Assembly: GCA_001599975.1 (NCBI GenBank)
Contig: BCIO01000003.1
Location: 2,908,677 to 2,972,676 of the forward strand
From: Cystobasidiopsis lactophilus
Taxonomy: Eukaryota > Basidiomycota > Agaricostilbomycetes > Agaricostilbales > Chionosphaeraceae
Direction: 5' to 3'
DNA length: 64,000 bases
In this document: piece by piece, positions 20,927 to 33,228 of the stretch
Position numbering within the stretch: the stretch's first letter is position 1
How the letters are laid out: the number at the start of each line of letters is the position of its first letter
Made by a program: the position numbers and the translations under genes
The notes under the pieces: model-generated
The model's database searches: none
Told to the model about the DNA's origin: nothing
The model's input: the letters and a program-made list of their open reading frames with translations, nothing else

Positions 20927-22428
20927 TCATTGCAACCTCGCAGTCCAAAAGGCAGATTCGTACGAGTAGCTCATCATCGACCGGCGGCTGGCGGTGTAGC
21001 GAGTCGATACGAATGTCTCGTTCTTCGCTACCATCAGAAAGGGCCCTGCGAAATTGATAGAGCGAATGGTCACTAACCTCAATAATGAAGCCGAGGCGGC
21101 CAGCCAGGCCCTTGACGTCTTCGAGGGTGAGTTCGAGAGACGGCTCGGTCTCGCTGTTCTCGAAGTGCCACAAAAGCGGTCCAAGATTGATCCCTGAAGT
21201 TCGGCCTCGTCAAACGAAAGGCACTTCACGCATGCAATAGGTAGACGCACACAAGCCGTCCTTTTTCAAGCAGTGTTTGATCGTTGTCAAGTACTCTATG
21301 AGGTTGCTGGCAGTATCCTGTTCCAAAGCATCTGTTTGAGAATTCCATAGTGAGGAAGAAAGAGGGCGCGCTCACAATGAAGAAGCAAGTCACGACCACA
21401 TCCCAGGCGCCCCTTTCTTCCTCCCTCGAATAGACCTCTACAAAATCTCCAGCCGCCATTGACATCAAGCCTGTGGGAAGAGCACTGGGCAGCACGTCGG
21501 GTATCCTGATGGGCTCCAGAACATCGTCCGCTTTCACGACATTTGTCAACGTGTGAATGAAAGGAAAGACGCTGTGCTGGAAGACGGCTTCGGAGCGGTT
21601 GATGAGACACGAGGAGACGATGAGCATGAAAAGGCTGCATTCGTTGCCTTGACAGGTGTAGCCTTTCTGGACAATGTCGTGGACAAGCCGGCCGAGACCA
21701 CAGCCAGGGACGAGCACGGAACAGGAGGAAGATGGCGGACGCAGCTCAGTAAGAGCCTTCAAAAGAGGTTCATAACATGACGCTCTCTCTTCAGCTCCCT
21801 TGTTGGAAAATTTGAGCGTGGACATCGGAGAGCAGGTGGCAAACTCAGCTCGCACCTCGGCAGACCACTCTCGGACCAACTGACGGACTGTGGAGCGAAG
21901 ACGGTCCTGATCTCCAGGTGCTGGCTGAGCTGATGCAGAGGGGAGAGGCCCGTCCTGTGGGTCTCCTTGGAGGAAAGTGCGAGCATCAAGTAGGACTTCG
22001 TTCAAGAAGTTCGCATTCTTGATGATCCTTGCATCGATCTCCGACAGCAGATCGACTACTTAGGTCAGTATTCGCTTTATACGCCAGACGAAAGACCTCA
22101 CGATAGTCGGGAAGCAGTTGTTGTTGCCAGGCCGGGAGCTTGAAGAGGAAGTCTTTCCGCTGCAGTCCATCATTTCAGTCCAAATCTCTCGCTTATCGCA
22201 CCAAGACATACTCTTCTCTGATTTGCACTAAGTTCATACTGCGAAATGAGACAGATGTGCTGCTGAGCGCAGTCCATTCCCAACTGGCAAGCCGACAAAC
22301 CGGTCTGTAGCTCTCGAACGCGGCAATCTGGCATTGTGGCTTTAGCCAAACCCTCTTGCCTATGTAATTGACCTTACCACGGCATTGTGGTGCTCCAGCT
22401 CCCGTCGGGCCTGCTCGTCGTCTTCCAT
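20927..22428 (-). CDS. Carnosine N-methyltransferase family (N2227-like) SAM methyltransferase
   Basis: The family (human CARNMT1, yeast YNL092W) methylates a histidine ring in carnosine or related substrates, using S-adenosylmethionine. About eight exons assemble. The N-terminus MEDDEQARRELEHHNAV joins IAAFESYRP, YELSANQRR and KDFLFKLPAWQQQLLPDY. Next come the arginine-rich VRQLVREWS segment, the SAM-binding VLVPGCGLGRL, QGNECSLFM, the substrate motif SMAAGDFVEVY, and TCFFI joined to DTASNLIEYL, then INLGPLLWHFENSE, and SYESAFWTARL at the end. All family blocks are in order, so it should be active. Exon 1 is 22428-22378 and its intron 22328-22377. It converges on the RING gene with only 68 bp between stops and diverges from SPT8. 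Confidence 0.87.
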
Positions 22429-22456
22429 CCCTCTTCGTTGTCCCTGTCCAACCAGC
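22429..22456. promoter_or_regulatory. 28 bp between divergent start codons
   Basis: The proposed ATG codons of the methyltransferase and of SPT8 are only 28 bp apart. The 5' leaders, or the promoters, must therefore lie partly inside the opposite gene, unless one start is further downstream (SPT8 has a second Met at about 22514). Confidence 0.5.
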
Positions 22457-24507
22457 ATGTCGAGCTCGGTGTCGAGCTTGACGCCCTCCGAAGGAGACAA
22501 TGAGGCCTCTCAGATGCAAAAGCAAGACTCGGGGGCGCACTTTGAGATCGTGCACCCTTCCCGGCAGTCGTCTCGCGTTCTCGAGCCGCCGCCCGCCAGC
22601 GACAACCCGAATTCGCTCAAGAGCCTCACCAAGAAGCGCCGAAAGCTTTTCCATCTGGAAGACGCTTCGTCCTTGCCAATCTATCCCATCGAGCATTTGG
22701 TCACAATACCTCAGGCGACCTCTGTGAATGCGCTTGCTTTGCCTTCCTGCTCTTCGCACATCTTCACCGGTTGGGCTCCATCTTTTCTTGACTCCGACAC
22801 CCTCTGATGTTCAATCAAGGTGGATCTGATGGTTTCATCCGCAAATTTGCGCTCTACGAGACCTTGAATGGGCCGCAATACGCGAAGCAGATTGACAACC
22901 TGTTTGCGAAGCCGGCCAACGCCCCGTCTCCCGGCAGTCCCGGCGTCCTGGTCAACTACTGGGAAAACTCAGACCAGGATCCGCAAGTCGATCCGCAAGC
23001 TCGCTTGGCTTCAGCAAAGTTTGGCCCTCGGGCGCTGGGCTCCGCAGAGGCGCCGCCATCGCCTGTACACAGCTTGTTGGTCGACAAGGATGAGATGTGG
23101 CTTCTTTCTGGTTCTCAAGTAGGTCTCTTGCCTCCCAAGCCCTTTCGAGGGCACCTCTGACGCGGGAACAGAACGGCAAAATCCTACTCTATTCGCTGCG
23201 GCTGGACGAGGGCCAAGTTCGCCATTCTTTCACGGCGTGCCAGTCCTCGAATGGGCCTAGAAAACACAACCTCGCTGTTTCAGCTATGACGATGACCGCG
23301 AACGAGCAAGGCTTCGTGTCGGGATGTTGGGACGCCTCGGTCTTGGTGAGCTGCCTCGCTTCCTTTCCTTGGGGAGACGTCCTGACAATTCTCGAAAGCA
23401 ATGGGATCTTAACACTGGCCAGCTCGTGAGGAAGTATGAGCATGCGGCCAACCAAGTCACCAGCCTGGCCTTTCGTCCATTGCAGCCAGGCGCTGGAAGC
23501 CTGCCCGAAGAGCCAACCACTTCGCTAGACCACGAGCCGGCCAACGGCCGCATCCAAACCGACAGCAACGCCAATGAGTCAGCCGATGGCAAGGACATCC
23601 AGGCCGATGCAGATCGCGCCAACCGGTCTGGCTCGTACGACCCGCTCTTTGACGAGGAAGCGGACGCAGAGGGTTCCTCAACGGACGGAGGCGAGACCAC
23701 GGTCGCCGCAGCGCTAGGTGTACCAGCCGCCAAGTCTGCCGATGCCAAGTCCAAGCGCCAGGGCACCTTTTTGACGGGCAAGAAGCCAAACGACCTGCCG
23801 GACGCGCTCGACACCAGCTTGCCAGCGCTCTCTTCGGACGTCTTGATGGGATCGTGTATCACGGGTCAAGTGGCAGTTTGGGATCGCAGGGCTCAAACGG
23901 CGCCAGTCCGGACTTTTGAGCGGAGCGCATCGACGAAGCCATGGACCGTCTCGGTGCGTGAAATACCCTGTTTGCGCCCATATGCAGACGCTGATGACTT
24001 TTCTTCGATCGTACAGGCTGTATGGTCTTCTTCTGGCGACGAAATCTTCGTGGGCCGGCAGAACGCGGTCGACGTGTACAGCTTGCGCGCTGGCTCCATG
24101 CAGCGGTCGAGCATCCGCCTTCCCGACGCCTCTGGCCCGGTCACTGCCTTAAAGACTATTCCTAATGGCCGACACCTTCTTATTGGCTCTCAAGACCAGA
24201 TCAGGCTGCTTGATCTCGACCTGTCGAAGGAAGAGACGAACCGACTCACGCCTTTCAAGCTGATTGGCGGCCCCCAAGGCGGCCCCTTATCACGGATAGG
24301 TTGGTGTCCGCTACTGTGGTTGCTCCATTGTGCTCACTAGCCAAGCAGAAATCGACCCCTTGTGCCGCTTTATGGTGAGCAGACCCAGCTCTTTTGACAA
24401 ATGGGCCCGAATTGACGCTTTGCTCTCAGATAACAACGACTGGTGGACGAGGGTGGACGGATGGAGGCGATGATGGCACTCTAGGGTTGTATGCTTTTGG
24501 GCGATAG
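22457..24507 (+). CDS. SPT8: SAGA complex subunit Spt8 (WD40)
   Basis: Spt8 is a WD40 propeller that links the SAGA coactivator to TBP in the nucleus. Diagnostic blocks are in order: YPIEHLVTIPQATSVNALAL and FTGGSDGFIRKF, joined across the first intron, then SPVHSLLVDKDEMWLLSGSQ, GKILLYSLRLDEGQVRHSF, FVSGCWDASVL joined to QWDLNTGQLVRKYEH, VAVWDRRAQ, AVWSSSGDEIFVGRQN and LPDASGPVTALKTIPNGRHLL. The C-terminus is EIDPLCRFM joined to ITTTGGRGWTDGGDDG. Seven exons are separated by introns of about 50-60 nt. An acidic, Ser/Gly-rich insert of about 90 residues lies between blades, which is usual for Spt8. It is followed by SUB2 in the same direction after 228 bp. Confidence 0.9.
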
Positions 24508-24735
24508 GGCGGCACCACGACTGCAATTTTGGGCCCGAACCTTCCCCCAAGCAAGCATGAACGGCTCTCTCCGTCTCAGCCAGGTCGCCAGAGCTCTCAG
24601 ACCGTTCTCAGTGCTCTCCCACAGCTCGCCTTGACCCTTGAAGCTTGTCAGTGTCGGCCATTGGCAGCGAGAGGCGCGCCGTTGACAGCTCGCTCCCAGA
24701 ATTTTCCCCTTTGCCTGTCAACGCCCGCCCGCACG

Positions 24736-27072
24736 ATGTCCGCCGAGAACGAAGACTTGATTGGTTAGCGCTTTAAATCAGAACTGCACGCATGCTCCGG
24801 CGGCCAGCTCATCGACTCGCCGGCCAGACTACGAGGAGGATGACCTCGGCCTCCCGACGCCGGCCGCCACCAACGGCGCGGTGAAGCCCGCTGAGACTAA
24901 GGACCAGAAGGGCTCCTACGTCGGCATCCACTCTGTGAGTCGCCTTGTGGACCCCTCCCGCGCAGCGCCGGTCCTGAAGTGCGAGTCATGGCATGACAGA
25001 CCGGCTTCCGCGATTTTTTGCTCAAGCCAGAGTTGCTTCGAGCCATATCCGACCTCGGCTTCGAACATCCTAGTGAAGGTGTGTTGCCGGTGCCCTACTA
25101 TTGCCTGGAACTTGGCTTATAAATCCCCGCGCAATCACAGTTCAGCAAGAGTGCATCCCTCAGGCCATTTTGGGCATGGATGTCATCTGCCAGGCCAAGT
25201 CAGGCATGGGTGAGCGCGCTTCCATTCTTCAGCTACATGGCGCTGTAGCTTAGACCGCTGCCCGCCTCAGGTAAAACCGCCGTCTTCGTTTGCGCCACTC
25301 TGCAGCAGATTGAGCCGGTCGACGGCGAGGTCGCCGTGATCGTCCTTTGCCACACCCGCGAGCTGGCCTTCCAGATCAAGAATGAGTATGCCCGATTCAG
25401 CAAGTACATGCCCGACGTCCGCACCGCCGTCTTCTACGGTGGAACCCCGACCACGCTGGACAAGGAGATCCTCAAGTCGAAGGACAAGTGCCCGCACATC
25501 ATCGTCGGCACGCCCGGCAGATTGAACGCGCTGATCCGCGACAAATCCCTCAAGGCCTCGTCCGTCAAGAACTTTGTGCTGGATGAATGCGACAAGATGC
25601 TCGAAGCAGTTGGTTAGTCTCCGTCCTCCATCAAGATCCGTTCTCCTGGGCTTCGTTTGCGCGCCATCCAAATCCCTCCCTCCTCTCTCTTCCTCTCGCG
25701 TTTGGCGGCTTGGTCGACGGCTGGTCGGCGACAACGCAAGACATAAAACCCACTTGAAGACACCTCCATCGATTTATACAACTAGCAATTCAACCTGCTT
25801 CTTGATAAAGACATGGGTGGCAAGAGTGGCGTTGGGATAGGCAAGAGGGGGGCACTTGAAGGCTCTTCGCGGCCGGCCTCCATCCCTCGACTTCTGGGCG
25901 ACCACGACAATATTTTATGGCGACGTTAACTCATCGACCTTAAACCTATTGCGCCAACCCTTCGACTGCGGCACGTTATCTACCAGCTCGCCTTCCTCCT
26001 TCCCTTTGATTTGGGTGGCAGCAGTCCGGAGCCCGCTTTGAAGCTTTCCACCTCCCACTTCATCGTTGAAACACTTTTGGCTTACTGTTTGTATTTTTCT
26101 TTTTTTCTTCGCGCCACCTCGTAGATATGCGCCGCGACGTCCAAGAGATTTTCCGCGCCACCCCGCGCACCAAGCAAGTCATGATGTTCTCCGCCACCCT
26201 CAGCAAAGAAATCCGCCCCACCTGCAAAAAGTTCATGACCAACGTAAGTTGCATCGTCTGCTCTGCTCATCGCTTGTGCTGAAAACGGTCTGTTCTTGCA
26301 GCCGCTCGAAATCTACGTCGACGACGAGACCAAGCTCACCTTGCACGGTCTGCAGCAGCACTACGTCAAGCTCGAGGAGGCGGCGAAGAACCGAAAGCTC
26401 AACGATTTGCTCGACAACCTCGAATTTAACCAGGTTCGCCTGCCTCCTCTACTCTAGCCGTTTCTGTTTCTCATCACTTTTGTACGCGAATAGGTCGTCA
26501 TCTTCGTGCGCTCTGTGCCGCGGGCGACTGAGCTTGACCGCCTCTTGCGCGAGTGCAGCTTCCCCAGCATTTCCATCCACTCTGGCTTGTCCCAGGATGA
26601 GCGCATCAAGCGCTACCAGCAGTTCAAGGACTTCGAGAAGCGCATCCTTGTCGCCACCGATATCTTTGGCCGTGGTATTGATGTCGTACGTTGGGTTTCT
26701 CCTTATCTCGTCGAGATGCTTCGCTCAACTTCCCGTACAGGAACGTGTGAACATCGTCATCAAGTGAGCTATAGGCTAATGTGGCAAAGGTTTCCGCTCA
26801 CCGTTTATGGCACAGCTACGACTGCTCCGGCGATGCGCCCTCATACCTCCACCGAGTCGGTCGTGCCGGCCGCTTCGGAACCAAGGGTCTAGCCATCACC
26901 TTTGTGACCTCGGACGCCGACGAGGAGGTCCTCAAGGAGATTCAATCTCGCTTCGAGGTCGCCATCCCCGAACTGCCGGAGTTCATCGAGCCTAGCTCTT
27001 ACAGTTCGTTGCTCTCCCTTTAACCTTCTCCATGAGGGCTTGCTGACGCCGCCCCCTGCAGTGAACGCCTAA
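24736..27072 (+). CDS. SUB2: DECD-box RNA helicase Sub2 (UAP56), TREX complex
   Basis: Sub2 is an ATP-dependent RNA helicase that acts in spliceosome assembly and loads export factors on mRNA. The spliced protein carries every family signature: MSAENEDLI with the acidic [27 protein letters not shown], Walker [28 protein letters not shown] (DECD and not DEAD, diagnostic for Sub2), [20 protein letters not shown], and [13 protein letters not shown], ending IEPSSY plus MNA. About eleven exons, some very short, are joined by introns of 50-65 nt, except one of 512 nt (25613-26124). Splice phases hold throughout. The final intron leaves a four-codon last exon ending at 27072. It lies between SPT8 and a TREX-2-type gene. 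Confidence 0.95.
25613..26124 (+). other. Unusually long SUB2 intron (512 nt)
   Basis: Donor GTTAGT and acceptor CTCGTAG interrupt the EAVDMRRDV coding block. The intron is about eight times longer than the others in the gene. It has CT-rich tracts at 25670-25700 and before the acceptor. I found no CTGA box on either strand, so a box C/D snoRNA is unlikely, and no coding frame of note. An H/ACA RNA or a retained regulatory intron cannot be judged by eye. Confidence 0.8.
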
Positions 27073-27548
27073 GCAACAGAAAAAGCCGGACTTGCTTTCG
27101 ATGAAGGACTTTGGGCGCCTTGAGAGCGGTTCCTTGTAAAAGTGCAACGCAAAACAGGATCTTACCTTTCTTTTCAGTCAATTTCATCGCTCCCACTTGT
27201 GCGCACGCTGGAGTCCCCGCGACATGGACCCCTGACTTTTGGACCGCAACGCTTTGGATCACCATTTGCCTTAAATCAATACAACAGCATGTCGAACGCT
27301 GCTGCGCCAAAGGATGCTTCTGCCACCCCTGGCAGCCCGAGGCTTCTGACATGACTCTACATATTTGGAAGCGACTCGGAGGGCGCGGTTGGCAGAGCAG
27401 CGAGCTGAATGAATGCACTGGCTTTCATACTGTGGATAGATTGCCCTTAAATTGATATTTAGCTCTCAATTAGCTCGCGGGATAGAGCAATCTGGACGTT
27501 CGTGTCGAAGAGACGTCTTTTGAGCCTGGTCGTCGACGTGCCACCCTC
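27073..27548. other. Intergenic gap between SUB2 and the PCI-domain gene
   Basis: 476 bp containing the SUB2 3' end and the promoter of the next gene. A tRNA-like A-box string near 27475 lacks a matching B box. Nothing else is supported. Confidence 0.4.
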
Positions 27549-29330
27549 ATGGCCGAAGTCTTCCTGAAGGCAGTCGCAACCAACATCCAAAAGAAGGATG
27601 CTGATGGCTTGGCATCCTTCTTCCAGCCCCTCTCTGACGACAAACGCTATCGCGCTATCGGTGCGAGCCTGAAGGTCAGCGCCGCTCGAAATCTTTGAGG
27701 CCTCTTCCAGCCTGACACCCGCAACTTCCCAGGCTTTTCCGGGCGGCACAAAAGCAGATTTTTTGCCTCTCTGTAACAAACTGCTCGCCCGAGATGAACA
27801 TTTCGCCGCCCTGTGCGCAAGCTACCTTGCATACTTGCGAAACGGCGCGTACTACAGTGACCGGCCGGCCGAGGTCGTGAACGCCTACAAATACCTGGAA
27901 GCTGTTGTGCTGTGCGCCTTTCTTCAGACATCTTTAAGAAAGGCCGCTGACGCAGCGAGACACAGACAAATGCGGACATTAATGCAAAGAAGCAACAAGG
28001 CCATCTACCTTCCCCTCATCCGCAAACTGGCCTTTGCTCTTGGTCGCCTAGCCTTCAAGGTGAGTAGTTGAGTCCTTGGAAACTAATCCCTGAGAACGAC
28101 GCATCCGCAGGCGGATGCACTCGACCCCAGTGACAGCAGCGAGTGGTCCAACTCGGCAATTCGAGTTCTGAATTCGGCCCTGTCCACGGCTGCTCAAGGC
28201 GAGAAGTTGGTTTCCGTCTGAGCTGCCGGCAATGTACGTATTTGACGGCTCGTCGCAGCCGCGTGCCCAACAAATTCGCGATCCTCTCCATCACCAATGC
28301 CCTGCTCCGCATTTTCTTCAATGTGCGGTTGCCATATGGGTTTCAAGCCCCTTCCATTAAAACTGACGAGCAACGACCAGATCCAAAACTTCCGCCATGT
28401 CGAAACGATGTTCAAATTGACGCTCAATTCGGCCCTGCCTTTCGAGGAGTATCCAAAGGGAGATCAAGTGGAGTTTTCCTACCATCGGGGGATATTGGCT
28501 ATGTACGACCGAAAGCTCAGAGCTGTGCGTGTTGCCTTCCTTGCGCTTACCAATGTCGTGCTCACAAACCGCCGTCCCCCCTTCCCAGGCTGCGACGCAC
28601 CTCGATAGGGCATGGAAAAAGTGCTCAATACTCGACTCACGCAGGCAACGGTCAGTCACTCATTCCAATGAGGGTAGAGCTCCGATCTGACTCGTGTGCT
28701 AACCAGGCTCATCTTGATCTACCTGACTGCGGCACGGCTACCGCTCGGCATTCTTCCGTCTCCACAACTGCTGGCTGCCTACGATCTGAACCGCCAATTC
28801 GGTCCTCTGATCGAGTTTATCAAGGTAAGAGCGGGTCCCTCACTTGATTCGACGGCGTCTGATTCTGCGAGCCACCGTCCTGCAGCAAGCTAACTTTGCT
28901 GCTGTGAACAAGCATCTGGAAGACTGGCAGCCTTGGTTTCTCAAGAGGAACCTCTTCTTGATGCTGCGCGAAAAGTTGGAGCTCATTTGCTGGCGCAACC
29001 TGACCCGAAAAGTGTCAGTCAATTCTGGTCTTGCTATTTTTTTCGCTCTCATGTACTCAAGATTGGGCCCTGCGTAGACTCTTCCTCGTTGGCTTCCCAC
29101 CGGAAAAGTCGCCCACCCTGCGCCTCGACCTCTTGACTGCTGCGGCACAAGTGGCGTTTGCCGATCCAACTTTGGACAGCGACGACGTGGAGTGTATGGT
29201 GGTCAGCCTGATCGACCAGGGCTACATCAAGGGCTACGTGTGGCACAAGAACGGGCTCGTCGTCTTTCAAAAGGCGCCCTCGTTCGGCTTTCCCTTGGTG
29301 TCCTCCGTTCTTCCACCGCCCGAGGAATAG
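27549..29330 (+). CDS. PCI-domain protein of the PCID2/Thp1 (Csn12-like) family, TREX-2 subunit
   Basis: This family forms, with Sac3 and Sem1, the nuclear-pore-associated TREX-2 complex that couples transcription and mRNA export. About nine exons. Seen in order: an N-terminus MAEVFLKAVATNIQKKDADG; ARDEHFAALCASYLAYLRNG; NKAIYLPLIRKLAFALGRL; SRVPNKFAILSITNALLRIFF; the TPR-like GDQVEFSYHRGILAMYDRKL joined to AATHLDRAWKKC; then RLILIYLTAARLPLGILPS and REKLELICWRNL; and the winged-helix end DSDDVECMVVSLIDQGYIKG, YVWHKNGLVVFQKAPSFGFP. The C-terminal block is the PCI signature shared by PCID2 and Thp1; I cannot say whether Thp1 or a Csn12 paralogue is meant. Interior splice sites near 27900-27970 and 28190-28330 are less certain. 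It converges on COQ5 with 63 bp between stops. Confidence 0.82.
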
Positions 29331-29393
29331 AGGGGTTGAACACTTGTACAATACCCAGGTCCCAAGAAATACCCCTTCAAATGTTTCCTTGTA

Positions 29394-30612
<1,219 letters not shown>

Positions 30613-30731
30613 CGCTTGGGATCAACAGCAAACGCTCCCTCGAAAGTTTCTCAGCGCGGCGGCAAAGTTCTGGGAAACGATCGTTTGCAAACAAGTCTCT
30701 AGATCTCTCTGTTCTGGGTATTATGGTAGTC

Positions 30732-31537
30732 CTAGTTCGTGAAACCAAGCTTGAAGGAGAGCGGCTTGTCCGGGACCGATTGGCGGTAGCTGCAGGCCGA
30801 GCATTTTGTCGGATCAGATCCGGACTGATGCAACAGTAATGGCAGCTTACTGCAAGCCACGTCCGAGCGAGTAAAGCCCCGTCGCCCCAACGAAACTGTT
30901 AACCTGTTCATTAAGGTGGTTTGAGCCTTAACATGAGCAAAATGGAGCGAGCGGGAACAAACCAAGGCCAACGAGTAGTTCACGGGCGTGATGACGAACG
31001 AGTATCGCACCCAGATAAGGCCAGTAGCCGTCAAAGCTACACGCATGGTGTGCTAAGTGCCAAACCCAAGCAAAGGAGGGAAGGGGACGGGTAGCGCAAC
31101 GCACCCAAGTTCTGAGGGATGCTGATCTTCTCCGCCGGCCGCTTGATGTCGCTGATACCGGCAATCACCAGGCACCTGTATTGACGACGTCAGATACGAA
31201 GGCCGAACTGTTCTTGAGGGTGAAGGTCCGGCCGACGCACCATTTGAACCTGCGAGAGTTGGGACAAGGTCAGTCTTGCGGAGGCAGACTAACGTGCGCC
31301 GGCCACTCACATAGGCGCCCAGAAGACTGTACGCCCAAGGCAGAGTAGGCAGCGTCAGAGAGGAGGGAACGCTAGCTATAATCGGCGATGACCAGCAACT
31401 CACAAACAGTCCTGCACGCACCGTCATCGCCCTTTCAGTCCCAAGCGCACTGGTGTATGAGGCAAGAGCACCTACTTTGGCCCGGCAGGGCTGTTGAGCA
31501 GCTGCTGAAACTTTGAACCACCTGCTGCCGCTGCCAT
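30732..31537 (-). CDS. MPC2: Mitochondrial pyruvate carrier subunit MPC2-type
   Basis: MPC2 pairs with MPC1 in the inner mitochondrial membrane to import pyruvate. The gene is cut into seven small exons, yet splices to the full family pattern: MAAAAGGSKFQQLLNSPAGP, KTVFFWAPMFKWCLVIAGIS, DIKRPAEKISIPQNLALTA, TGLIWVRYSFVITPVNYSL and VNSFVGATGLYSLGRGL, with a short tail ending SFKLGFTN. The three short helices and the DIKRP-EKIS and ITPVNY motifs are diagnostic. The intron at the FKW-C junction splits a Trp codon. About 130 residues, the normal size. It diverges from the thioesterase gene with 101 bp between start codons. Confidence 0.9.
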
Positions 31538-31638
31538 GTTGTGGGTGCGGCGGTTGATGAGGTCCAAGCCGCCCTTTGCCTGTTGCGCTTCGCCGGCCAA
31601 CTTGTGCACTTGTGATTTGTGACTTGGTGGCTTTCAGA
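31538..31638. promoter_or_regulatory. Short divergent promoter, MPC2 / thioesterase
   Basis: Only 101 bp separate the two start codons, so the two genes probably share one bidirectional promoter. No TATA-like box or known factor site is clear. Confidence 0.45.
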
Positions 31639-32968
31639 ATGATGCTGAGATCAACGGGACTCCTGCCCTTGGCTTTGCTGGCTGTGTGCACTCAGGCGAA
31701 AGGCTCAGAAGGTGCGAAGCGGTTGCCAACACAAATCGAAATGTTCTGACAGGCTTTACCAAGCACAGATTCGAAGGCTCTGCCTGGTAAGATCATTCCT
31801 GGACAACATCCAAAGGCGAGAGCTCAAGGTGGCAAGCAGTTGTCATCTGGCATGGCTTGGGCGACAGCGTTGCCAACCCCGGCCTGACCGACTTAGCGGA
31901 CGCCATTAAAGTCGAACACAACACCTCCGTCTTCTTCGTCACTGTGGCGGACGACCCCAAGGCGGACCAACGGGCGTCCTTCTTCGGCTCCGCTTTCAAC
32001 CAACTCTCCAAAGCCGCCGACCAGCTCTCCTCGATCCCAGAGCTCGCAGAAGGCTACAACGCCATCGGCTTGTCTCAAGGCGGCTTGTTGCTGAGAGGTT
32101 TGAAGGAGTACTACCCTTCGCCACCCATGAAGACGCTCATCACCCTCGGCTCGCCGCACATGGGGATCGCCGAGCTGCCAGCTTGCAAGCCCGCCGACTG
32201 GCTCTGCAAGAGCGCAGAGTGGATCATGAAGGCCGGCGTCTGGTCCGCCCAGGGCACCGTCATCCCTGCTCAGTACTTCAGGTCAGGAATTGCCACCACC
32301 CTTAGCCTTGCCCTCAAAATGGCTGATGTAGCCGGCTCTTTGACAGGAACCAAGCCTCAATATCAGACTACCTTGTCAACTCTGGCTTTTTGAGGGAGGT
32401 CAACAACGAGCGGTGGGGCGATAAGCAAGTCGGCGGCAGCGAGGACTACCTCGATAACCCGCCCGACACGATCGGCGACGACTCGCCGCGCAACAAGTCG
32501 ATCCAGGCCAACTTTGCCAGCCTGGACAACTTTGTCATGTTTTCCTTCTCGTGCGTGGTGCCCTCAACAGCAATCACGCTGCGCTGATCTCAAATGGGTC
32601 GCCTGGACAGCGAGGACAAGACGATCATCCCTTACACCTCTGCCTCGTTCACGCTGTTGAACTACACCATCCCAGAGAACCCGACGCCGATCCCGATCAA
32701 GGCCTTGCCGCTCTACCACTCGGACTACATCGGCCTCAAGGCGCTCGACCAAAAGAAAGGCGTGCACTACGGCCTGTGCGTCGGCGAGCACATGCAGATC
32801 GACGTGCAGTGCTGGAAGGACGTACTCAAGGCAAGCCGTCTCTTCCCATCTCCACCGAACGTCCTTTCAGGCTAACCAGAACCCTTGAATGCACCGCAGT
32901 GGCTGGCTCCTCCGCAAACGCAGCCCGATGACCCGACCTTTGTTATTCAACAGCAACAAAGGGCTTAA
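31639..32968 (+). CDS. Palmitoyl-protein thioesterase (PPT1 family)
   Basis: An alpha/beta hydrolase that removes palmitate from Cys residues of lipidated proteins, usually in the vacuole or lysosome. A signal peptide (MMLRSTGLLPLALLAVCTQA) fits that route. Conserved blocks: VVIWHGLGDS (oxyanion loop), the nucleophile elbow IGLSQGG, ITLGSPHMGI, REVNNERW, PLYHSDYIGLKALD (region of the catalytic Asp), and the C-terminal GEHMQID holding the catalytic His. All catalytic residues seem present. N-x-S/T sites occur (NTS, NYT). About six exons; the short second coding exon (FTKHRFEGSA) is the least certain. The last exon ends PTFVIQQQQRA. It converges on the orphan gene 260 bp downstream. Confidence 0.87.
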
Positions 32969-33228
32969 TTACTCAATTGATCGGCCTGCAGCGGAGGGCA
33001 GAGGGGGGTCCTCCATTGAAATCTCATTAAGGTGGATTTGGACACGAGAGAGGGCAGGGAGGAAACTCCGTTTTGGTAGCTGTTGTATGTAAAAACAGGA
33101 GAAATGCAAGAGTAGAGGGTAAAAACTCTGAATGATGCGACGAGTAAGGGCGTGCGAAGGAGAAAATGCTAAGTGTAAGGAGATACAGGAGGGAAGGGAG
33201 AGGCAGACAAATGAGCGTGCGCTAAGAT

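Noticed and set aside
25235-25268. tRNA-like start (GTAGCTTAGACCGC) in a SUB2 intron
   Set aside because: The whole intron is about 60 nt, too short for a tRNA, and there is no B box.
25613-26124. Box C/D snoRNA in the long SUB2 intron
   Set aside because: No CTGA box was found on either strand.
27465-27545. A-box-like TTAGCTCGCGGGATAGAGC upstream of the PCI gene
   Set aside because: No GGTTCGA-type B box at the right distance and no acceptor-stem pairing.
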